The position numbers and the translations under genes are program-made. Below are positions 1 to 4,192 of a stretch of DNA of 8,221 nucleotides, piece after piece; positions within the stretch are counted from its first letter, which is position 1; every line of letters begins with the position of its first letter. The notes beneath the pieces were generated by a model. It worked only from the letters and a program-made list of their open reading frames with translations, did no database searches and was not told the origin of the DNA. The DNA is from Bacteroidota bacterium (GTDB lineage: Bacteria > Bacteroidota > Bacteroidia > Chitinophagales > UBA2359). Where the stretch lies: assembly GCA_020627525.1 (NCBI GenBank), contig JAHDGP010000200.1:1-8221 (forward strand), written 5' to 3'.

Positions 1-231
1 TTGTTTCTCAATCAAATAAAATCTTTCAGTACATATTTAACTAGAAAAGATGAAATGTCTGATCAAATAAAATTATCAGTTAAAAACTTTATAGATTTTA
101 CGAAGGAGCTGCAAAAGAATAGAGAAACCAATGGAATTGAACCTTCCTTAATTGAAGAAATAAATGAATCGAGTATTGTTGCTTGTAAATCTTGGCTACT
201 AGAAAAAGCGAATGAATTAAAAAAGCCCTAA
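1..231 (+). CDS. C-terminal end of an unrecognised protein (5' truncated)
   Basis: Frame 1 is open from the first base and ends at TAA 229-231, leaving 76 codons. The first codon is TTG, but nothing marks it as a start, so the gene most likely begins to the left of the window. The visible part is soluble, Lys/Glu-rich and looks mostly helical (motifs such as NFIDFTKELQK and the final SWLLEKANELKK). It has no signal peptide or membrane segment. I do not recognise a family. The stop codon lies within the left arm of the terminator that follows, so translation and termination signals overlap. It converges on the lipoprotein gene at 270-899. It is real coding sequence rather than chance because the frame is clean up to a strong terminator, but its function is unknown. 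Confidence 0.6.
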   Translation: MFLNQIKSFSTYLTRKDEMSDQIKLSVKNFIDFTKELQKNRETNGIEPSLIEEINESSIVACKSWLLEKANELKKP

Positions 232-254
232 ATCAAAGATTTAGGGCTTTTTTT
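219..254. terminator. bidirectional intrinsic terminator between convergent genes
   Basis: A perfect 14-bp inverted repeat (221-234 with 238-251) encloses a 3-nt AAA loop. The core reads GCCCTAAATC / GATTTAGGGC. An A run on the left (219-224) and a T run on the right (248-254) give a U tract on either strand. It can therefore end both the + strand gene stopping at 231 and the minus-strand lipoprotein gene stopping at 270. The same core (CCTAAATC-AAA-GATTTAGG) recurs in the terminator at 1164-1200. Confidence 0.9.
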
Positions 255-269
255 TAGTGAAAATTATTT

Positions 270-899
270 TTAGCAACAAGGAGATGGGATGTTTTGAGTA
301 GTAACTGACATGATAACTGTAAAGGTCACACCAGGACCTCCGTCGACATCTCCTGGGCAAGGAATAGTATGTTGACTTTCAGCCTTTTCTGAACAAAAGT
401 CCATCTCATAATCTCCCAGGCAGTATGTAAAGGTCAAATAATATACATTTCTATTCATTGGAAACCTGTAAGGAATGCTAATTACCAATTCTCCACTATT
501 TGGACTTTTTACAAATGGTGACACATTTAAATAATAAGAGGTATGAGGACCATCTGCAAATGCCCCAGTTGTGTAAGCTATTCCGTTATCTGGTGTATAA
601 GTATAAGTTATTTGATCGAGATAAAAAATTATCTGACCAGTATAGGCATTATTCTGTTGAATAAAAATTCCTTCAGAAACCCCCATAGTTGCTTGAGTTC
701 CAAGTATAAATGGGATTGTAGAGTCAACACAGGGAGCTGGAAAAATTGGTGCATCGCCATTTTGACCATTGAAATCACCACCACCATGATGTGCAGCTGT
801 TCTAGCAGCAATTGTTAAGTCCGCAATTTCTTCTTTTTGACAACTTGTTAAGGCAAAAAATACACAGCAGATTACTAGGATTAAATTTCTCTTGTTCAT
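270..899 (-). CDS. small secreted Cys-rich lipoprotein, paralogue 1 (unknown family)
   Basis: A 209-residue exported lipoprotein. The signal peptide has a hydrophobic core and ends in the lipobox A-L-T-S-C, so Cys20 would be lipidated. The next residues, QKEE, resemble the Bacteroidota lipoprotein export signal (K followed by two acidic residues), so I infer display on the outer face of the outer membrane. The mature part starts with a flexible His/Gly-rich stretch. It continues into a beta-rich domain with APIFPAPCVDS, AYTG, TYTPDN, TFTYC, SQHT and GGPGVTFTVIMSV, and ends in two cysteines. Six cysteines after Cys20 (57, 160, 169, 181, 208, 209) are all matched in the paralogue at 1212-1853, which suggests disulfides. 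The ATG at 899 is chosen over an in-frame TTG eight codons upstream (923) because it directly precedes the signal peptide. I do not recognise a family; an adhesin-like or structural role is only a guess. Confidence 0.85.
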   Translation of the reverse strand: MNKRNLILVICCVFFALTSCQKEEIADLTIAARTAAHHGGGDFNGQNGDAPIFPAPCVDSTIPFILGTQATMGVSEGIFIQQNNAYTGQIIFYLDQITYTYTPDNGIAYTTGAFADGPHTSYYLNVSPFVKSPNSGELVISIPYRFPMNRNVYYLTFTYCLGDYEMDFCSEKAESQHTIPCPGDVDGGPGVTFTVIMSVTTQNIPSPCC

Positions 900-928
900 T
901 ATAAATGTTCTTTTGTTATTCAATACGT

Positions 929-960
929 CAAAGATAGCTTTGTTACCCTCTTTTTTACAA
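929..960 (-). promoter_or_regulatory. Bacteroidota-type promoter of lipoprotein paralogue 1
   Basis: Read on the minus strand, TTG (960-958) is followed by 21 bp and then TATCTTTG (936-929). This is an exact match to the TAnnTTTG -7 element with a correctly spaced -33 element. The -7 element ends 29 bp before the ATG at 899. The mRNA leader would be short and A-rich with no Shine-Dalgarno, which is normal in this phylum. Confidence 0.75.
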
Positions 961-1163
961 GCACAAAAAAGACTGATTCACATAAATTAAATATCTTTTC
1001 AAATTAGATTTTTGATATTTAATATGTTGAATTTTAGGTGTTTGTGGCGCAAATTTAAAGGTGGGATTATCGTAAAAAAAACAAGTAAATAATACTTGTT
1101 TTTACGCTTTCCGTTAACAAAAATAACGTTTTACGTTTAAATTAACAAAAATATTTATTGAAT
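961..1163. other. non-coding stretch upstream of paralogue 1
   Basis: About 200 bp with no supportable ORF. It contains the upstream part of duplicated cassette copy 1, a strong hairpin (1071-1106), and a 12-bp direct repeat TTAACAAAAATA at 1114-1125 and 1142-1153. The direct repeat lies between the end of copy 1 and the terminator that opens copy 2, so it sits at the duplication junction. Nothing else is recognised. Confidence 0.5.
1071..1106. repeat. strong AT-rich stem-loop upstream of paralogue 1
   Basis: The arms 1071-1087 and 1093-1106 pair as CGTAAAAA-(AAA bulge)-CAAGTA with TACTTGTTTTTACG, around the 5-nt loop AATAA. All 14 bases of the right arm are paired. The homologous place in copy 2 (about 2027-2061) keeps the right arm almost unchanged (TACTTGTTTTGCG), but the left arm has changed to a GCGGAAG-containing sequence and pairs poorly. 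It could be a terminator-like element, a protein site or a relic; the sequence does not decide. Confidence 0.55.
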
Positions 1164-1200
1164 TAAAGAAGTCCTAAATCAAAGATTTAGGACTTCTTTA
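1164..1200 (-). terminator. intrinsic terminator of lipoprotein paralogue 2
   Basis: A perfect 17-bp inverted repeat (1164-1180 with 1184-1200) around an AAA loop lies 11 bp beyond the stop of the minus-strand gene at 1212. The inner 10 bp (TCCTAAATC-type core) match the terminator at 219-254, so it belongs to the duplicated cassette. The U tract on the minus strand is modest, so most of the strength is in the stem. Confidence 0.8.
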
Positions 1201-1211
1201 TATTTAAACTT

Positions 1212-1853
1212 TTAACAATCAAAACATTCCACAGTGAAATTGTCAGTAACAACTGACATGATAACCGTAAATGTTACTCCTGGACCACCACTTATACTTC
1301 CAGGGCAAGGTTTTGTATGTTGGCTTGCCTGCTTATCAGAACAAAACGAAATTTCATTATTTCCTGTGCAATAGGTAAAGGTAATATAGTATATCGTTGA
1401 ATCATTTGGAACTGTGAATGGAATCTCAACAGTCAATACTCCAGTATTAGGGCTATTTACATATGGTGAAATATTTAGATAGGCTGTGGTGTAAGTACCT
1501 TCCCCAAATTTGCCAAATGTGTAAGCTATATTATTATCTGGTGTATAGGTAAAAGCTATTTGATCAAACAAAAACTTATAATAACCAGTATAGGCAGTAT
1601 TTTGATCAATAAAAATTCCATTAGTAACTCCATAAGTTGATACCATTCCCATAGTAAAAGGGATTGAAGAATCAACACAGGGTGCAGGAAATATTGGTGC
1701 ATTATTATCTATTGTATTTAGACCGCCACCGCCAGCATGTTGTTTTGCTCCTTTTTTAACAGCACTTGTTAAATCTGTAAGTTCTTCTTTTTGGCAGCTT
1801 GTCAATGCAAATAATAGACAGCAGATTACTAGGATTAAATTTCTTGTATTCAT
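1212..1853 (-). CDS. small secreted Cys-rich lipoprotein, paralogue 2 (unknown family)
   Basis: A 213-residue lipoprotein with a signal peptide ending A-L-T-S-C (Cys20) and the same QKEE export-like motif as the gene at 270-899. Hand alignment over the region from APIFPAP to the C-terminus gives roughly 60% identity. The signal peptide, the CVDS cysteine, TYTPDN, TFTYC, SQHT-x-PCPG and GGPGVTFTVIMSV are the most conserved parts. Cysteines after the lipidated one are at 59, 162, 171, 183, 210 and 213; the last pair is C-x-x-C here instead of CC. The loops around residues 65-75 and 145-155 vary most. The start is the ATG at 1853, not the in-frame TTG at 1877, by the same reasoning as for its partner. 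No family is recognised. Probably outer-membrane, surface-facing. Confidence 0.85.
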   Translation of the reverse strand: MNTRNLILVICCLLFALTSCQKEELTDLTSAVKKGAKQHAGGGGLNTIDNNAPIFPAPCVDSSIPFTMGMVSTYGVTNGIFIDQNTAYTGYYKFLFDQIAFTYTPDNNIAYTFGKFGEGTYTTAYLNISPYVNSPNTGVLTVEIPFTVPNDSTIYYITFTYCTGNNEISFCSDKQASQHTKPCPGSISGGPGVTFTVIMSVVTDNFTVECFDC

Positions 1854-1882
1854 TTTAAATGTTCTTTTGTTATTCAATACTT

Positions 1883-1914
1883 TAAAGATAGCTTAAGTAC
1901 CATCTGCTTTACAA
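1883..1914 (-). promoter_or_regulatory. promoter of lipoprotein paralogue 2, -7 box off by one base
   Basis: On the minus strand, TTG (1914-1912), 21 bp, then TATCTTTA (1890-1883). It is homologous in position to the promoter at 929-960 and has identical spacing. The last base of the -7 element is A where the consensus and copy 1 have G, so this promoter may be weaker or differently regulated. Confidence 0.6.
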
Positions 1915-2092
1915 CCACAAAAAAGGTATATTCACACACAAAAAACACCTTTTAAAATTAAATATTTTTATACTTAATATATTGATTATTAGTTTTTTGT
2001 GATGAAAAGTGGAAGATGGAGTTATCGTGAAAAAAAGCGGAAGAAAATACTTGTTTTGCGTTTTCTATTGACGAAATCGCTAAACAATTATT

Positions 2093-2132
2093 CAAAAACA
2101 TGCATGGAATTTTACTTCCATACATGCTTTTG
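2093..2132 (-). terminator. intrinsic terminator of the 2154-2759 lipoprotein gene
   Basis: Read on the minus strand, arms 2127-2116 (GCATGTATGGAA) and 2109-2098 (TTCCATGCATGT) pair over 12 positions, two of them G-U wobbles, around a 6-nt loop. A run of T follows (complement of 2094-2098). It begins about 22 bp after the stop codon. Flanking CAAAA/TTTTG extends the stem and could let it work on the + strand as well. Confidence 0.75.
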
Positions 2133-2153
2133 AAAATGTTTATACTCTAAAAC

Positions 2154-2759
2154 CTACCAATTCCATATTGGAATAGGAACTGGTGCCACTAAAGCTGATT
2201 TCTCTAAAGAAGGTTGGCTACACACAGCAGATTTTGCAGATTGAATATCTAAATCATCAATGGCAATTAACAGGTCAATTAATTCAACCTGAGGACCACT
2301 TAAATCCGTATGATTTTCAATTGGGATATAAGCAGAAATTTCATACTTACCGGAGCCCCTAAGAGTTAACTCTGTCCCTCTTACCTTAGTCGTAGTTTTG
2401 TTTACAGTATCATAAACAAGCCACCAAATAATGTCATCTTCGATTGGTTTTACTAAAACAACTTCATCGTCAATAATAGGAGCCAATAAAAGAATCTCTT
2501 CTAAGATAACTGGTGCAAACTTGCCACCTCCATCAAAAAGTGGATTGACTTTGATACTAACTTTGGAAACATTTTTTTTATTAGTTTCATAACTAATATA
2601 GAATGGGTCCTTACTGCTTACACAGTCTCCAGATTTTGCAGCGGTTTGTACCACTGCACCATTAATGTTGCTATCTGTAAAATCAGTTGATTCCTTGGAA
2701 CAACTGGTCATTACAAACAAAATGCAACTAATGGCAAACAACAATTTTTTGATTTCCAT
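2154..2759 (-). CDS. secreted lipoprotein of unknown family, Trp-ended
   Basis: A 201-residue lipoprotein starting at ATG 2759. The hydrophobic signal ends in V-M-T-S-C (Cys20). The following residues (SKESTD) only weakly resemble the surface-export motif, so its side of the membrane is less certain than for the two paralogues to its left. Residues 84-118 alternate hydrophobic strands with acidic pairs (IIDDE, IEDDI) and end in WWLVYD. Residues 125-146 (KVRGTELTLRGSGKYEISAY) read like the beta strands of an Ig- or PKD-like sandwich, which is inference. The protein ends in the Pro/Trp-rich tail VAPVPIPIWNW. Only two cysteines remain after Cys20 (46 and 180), far apart and possibly bonded. It shares no sequence with its lipoprotein neighbours but has the same promoter type. 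No function can be named. Confidence 0.8.
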   Translation of the reverse strand: MEIKKLLFAISCILFVMTSCSKESTDFTDSNINGAVVQTAAKSGDCVSSKDPFYISYETNKKNVSKVSIKVNPLFDGGGKFAPVILEEILLLAPIIDDEVVLVKPIEDDIIWWLVYDTVNKTTTKVRGTELTLRGSGKYEISAYIPIENHTDLSGPQVELIDLLIAIDDLDIQSAKSAVCSQPSLEKSALVAPVPIPIWNW

Positions 2760-2776
2760 TTAATTTAAATTTTAAT

Positions 2777-2791
2777 GCCAAAATATTTGGC
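2777..2791. repeat. GCCAAA-ATA-TTTGGC palindrome in the lipoprotein leader
   Basis: A perfect 6-bp inverted repeat with a 3-nt centre lies between the promoter (2808-2839) and the ATG at 2759. If transcription starts just downstream of the -7 box, it falls within the mRNA leader, 17 bp before the start codon. It could be a repressor site or a leader hairpin. Confidence 0.45.
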
Positions 2792-2807
2792 GTGAAAAAA
2801 TATAAAT

Positions 2808-2839
2808 CAAATATAGATGTGGAGGTTGTCCGTTGCCAA
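2808..2839 (-). promoter_or_regulatory. Bacteroidota-type promoter of the 2154-2759 gene
   Basis: On the minus strand, TTG (2839-2837), 21 bp, then TATATTTG (2815-2808), an exact TAnnTTTG match. The -33 element overlaps an inverted repeat GGTTG (2824-2828) / CAACC (2837-2841), and a further CGTTG (2831-2835) / CAACG (2857-2861) pair lies around it. An operator here is possible. The leader is about 45 nt and carries the palindrome at 2777-2791. Confidence 0.75.
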
Positions 2840-2911
2840 CCACAATTTTTAATGGTCAACGTAAGTTATTATAATTGTATTAAAACTTTAGTGTAATTGT
2901 AAATAGTTGTT

Positions 2912-2933
2912 TTTTTATTATTTATAATAAAAA
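2912..2933. repeat. all-A/T inverted repeat
   Basis: TTTTTATTAT and ATAATAAAAA form a perfect 10-bp inverted repeat with a 2-nt centre, in the gap between the lipoprotein genes at 2154-2759 and 2991-3395. With no G or C it would be a weak RNA hairpin. It may help terminate the minus-strand transcript from 2991-3395 or may simply reflect AT-rich intergenic sequence. Confidence 0.35.
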
Positions 2934-2952
2934 TTAAAAAACAAGTACTCGG

Positions 2953-2986
2953 ATAAAAATGCTCAAATTATATATTGAATTTTTAT
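2953..2986 (-). terminator. possible terminator of the 2991-3395 gene
   Basis: On the minus strand, directly after the stop codon, ATAAAAAT (2986-2979) plus TCAA pairs with TTGA and ATTTTTAT (2960-2953), with a 2-nt bulge. The 3' arm itself carries the T run. The stem is AT-rich, so termination efficiency is uncertain. Confidence 0.35.
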
Positions 2987-2990
2987 GATT

Positions 2991-3395
2991 TTATTCTTCT
3001 TTTGTAGCAGCTTTCAAGCATTCTTGATTCCATCTTTTTTGATCCGTATAAGCCTCTTTAAAGAAAATTGGCTCATAATAGTATTGGATTTTTTTAACGA
3101 AACAATCACAAAATACATTTGTATGATATTTGTCTCCCAGCTTTCCCATCATTTGTTCACAATAACCAAGGTGAAATTCAAGTGTTTTTTCATCCCAACC
3201 ATCTTCTGATACTACCGTAATTCCCAAATCTGCTAGTGGGATATGAGGGTAATCTGGATGCATTTTTTGCTCTCCTATTTCGTTGGGATCAACTGTTTTT
3301 ACGACAGCATTTGTTGATTCAGATTTGTCAGAACTTTGATTTTGTCCACATGAAACAAATACTAACAAAATCATTATTAAAAGAAATCTCGGCAT
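2991..3395 (-). CDS. small Cys-containing lipoprotein, unknown function
   Basis: A 134-residue protein. The ATG at 3395 opens directly onto a signal peptide (MPRFLLIMILLVFVSC) with Cys16 as the likely lipidation site. The upstream in-frame TTG at 3413 is disfavoured because it adds a charged leader and sits inside a possible -7 element. The linker after Cys16 is Ser/Asp/Glu-rich. The rest is a compact domain with PDYPHIPLADLG, then GYCE (Cys79), FCDCFVKKI (Cys96, Cys98) and WNQEC (Cys126). This four-cysteine layout with a central F-C-x-C is reminiscent of small periplasmic proteins common in Bacteroidota, but I cannot name the family. Metal or haem binding is not supported: there is no CxxCH. 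It stands alone, with 107 bp to the hydrolase gene upstream. Confidence 0.75.
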   Translation of the reverse strand: MPRFLLIMILLVFVSCGQNQSSDKSESTNAVVKTVDPNEIGEQKMHPDYPHIPLADLGITVVSEDGWDEKTLEFHLGYCEQMMGKLGDKYHTNVFCDCFVKKIQYYYEPIFFKEAYTDQKRWNQECLKAATKEE

Positions 3396-3410
3396 ATCAA
3401 GTTTTTTATT

Positions 3411-3418
3411 CAAAAATA
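3411..3418 (-). promoter_or_regulatory. possible -7 element for the 2991-3395 gene
   Basis: TATTTTTG on the minus strand fits TAnnTTTG and lies 15 bp before the ATG at 3395. No TTG is found about 21 bp upstream, so this is only half a promoter and may be chance in AT-rich DNA. Confidence 0.3.
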
Positions 3419-3502
3419 ATAATTTATCTGGAAAGTTGTATAATTTATGAGATAACTAAGTAGTCAGTCTGGTCAATATTGCAGATTTTTTTAGCGATGT
3501 TT

Positions 3503-4171
3503 TCACTGTTTACTTATATTTTCAGCAATTTGACTAAGTAAACTCTCATCAACTTCATGCTTGCCTTTAAAGTCTAAGTTGGTATACTGTAAACCTAATT
3601 TATCGAGCTTTTCTTGATGATCTAACTGGTGTTTTTTTGTAATGAACTGGTCTTGGTCTCCCAATACAAAAATCACATTTGATTGATTGAATATTGGCAA
3701 GGCTTTGTCCCAGTCTACATCATTTGGCAGTGGTCCTGCCCAGAAAATCATATTGTCTACACTACTGTTTTGGGCTGCTAACCATCTTGCACTAGTTGCA
3801 GTACCTTGAGAAAATCCAAGTGCATTTATAACGACTTTTTTTTTGGAAATTTTTTCCAATGTCGCAGCATAAAGTCTATCCAAATAGGCGATGTAATCTT
3901 CTATTTCATTGAGCCTGTCTTCCGAAGTCATCCAGGAAGCAACGGGTTTGCCATTGAATCCATTCCAGTAAAATCGAGATAAGCCTTCAGGAGCAACAAC
4001 AAAATGTTTTTCAGGATCAAGAACATGAAACCTTTTAATGAGTTGCTTTGCAAGCATTGCATAACCGTGTAAGGCAAACCAAACCTGTTCTGTATTTTCA
4101 GACAAATTACCGTAAGTAAAATAGCGGGCGGTTCGCTGAACTTTTAAGTGATGCTCAGTGAATTTTTCCAT
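3503..4171 (-). CDS. alpha/beta hydrolase, phospholipase/carboxylesterase type
   Basis: A 222-residue cytoplasmic serine hydrolase with no signal peptide, close to the usual length of the phospholipase/carboxylesterase (Abhydrolase_2-like) group. The oxyanion-side HG is at 35-36 (ALHGYA). The nucleophile elbow G-F-S-Q-G gives Ser121, the acid is Asp174 in GDQDQF, and His205 in GKHEVD completes the triad. Trp/Phe-rich segments at 68-80 (YWNGFNG and SW) and 143-147 (FWAGP) line the expected pocket. Family members hydrolyse short acyl esters or lysophospholipids; the substrate here is unknown. The ATG at 4171 lies 21 bp after the stop of the ABC ATPase gene at 4193, on the same strand, so the two are probably co-transcribed. 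That pairing may be only operonic convenience and does not prove a role in peptide transport. No clear terminator follows the stop. Confidence 0.85.
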   Translation of the reverse strand: MEKFTEHHLKVQRTARYFTYGNLSENTEQVWFALHGYAMLAKQLIKRFHVLDPEKHFVVAPEGLSRFYWNGFNGKPVASWMTSEDRLNEIEDYIAYLDRLYAATLEKISKKKVVINALGFSQGTATSARWLAAQNSSVDNMIFWAGPLPNDVDWDKALPIFNQSNVIFVLGDQDQFITKKHQLDHQEKLDKLGLQYTNLDFKGKHEVDESLLSQIAENISKQ

Positions 4172-4192
4172 TAACTTTGATTTATCTAAAAA

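Larger units (their letters stand above)
221..1118. repeat. tandem duplicated lipoprotein cassette, copy 1
   Basis: This diverged repeat of about 900 bp consists of terminator, lipoprotein gene (270-899), promoter (929-960) and about 160 bp upstream of the promoter. It aligns in the same order with copy 2 at 1164-2071. Similarity outside the coding part is visible by eye: the 5' untranslated stretch is nearly identical, the promoter spacing is the same, and the far end shares blocks such as TTATCGT, AAATACTTGTTTT/TAATACTTGTTTTT and a TTCCGTTAAC/TTCTATTGAC edge. The boundaries are approximate because the ends have diverged. No IS or att-like ends flank the units. Confidence 0.75.
1164..2071. 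repeat. tandem duplicated lipoprotein cassette, copy 2
   Basis: This is the second copy of the cassette in 221-1118, in direct orientation and separated from it by about 45 bp. It holds the terminator 1164-1200, the gene 1212-1853, the promoter 1883-1914 and the homologous upstream stretch to about 2071. The stretch from 1854 to 2092 has no supportable ORF and is otherwise featureless. Divergence is spread over coding and non-coding parts, so both copies have been evolving for some time and neither is visibly broken. Confidence 0.75.

Noticed and set aside
543..818. Open frame on the + strand, 91 codons
   Set aside because: It lies wholly antisense to the lipoprotein gene at 270-899, which has a signal peptide, a paralogue and a promoter. 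The translated product has no recognisable composition, and the frame is not kept in the paralogue.
900..923. TTG start eight codons upstream for the lipoprotein at 270-899 (likewise 1877 for the second copy)
   Set aside because: The extension is conserved between copies, but so is the DNA of the whole leader. The ATG at 899/1853 directly opens a standard signal peptide, and a TTG start would put extra charged residues before it.
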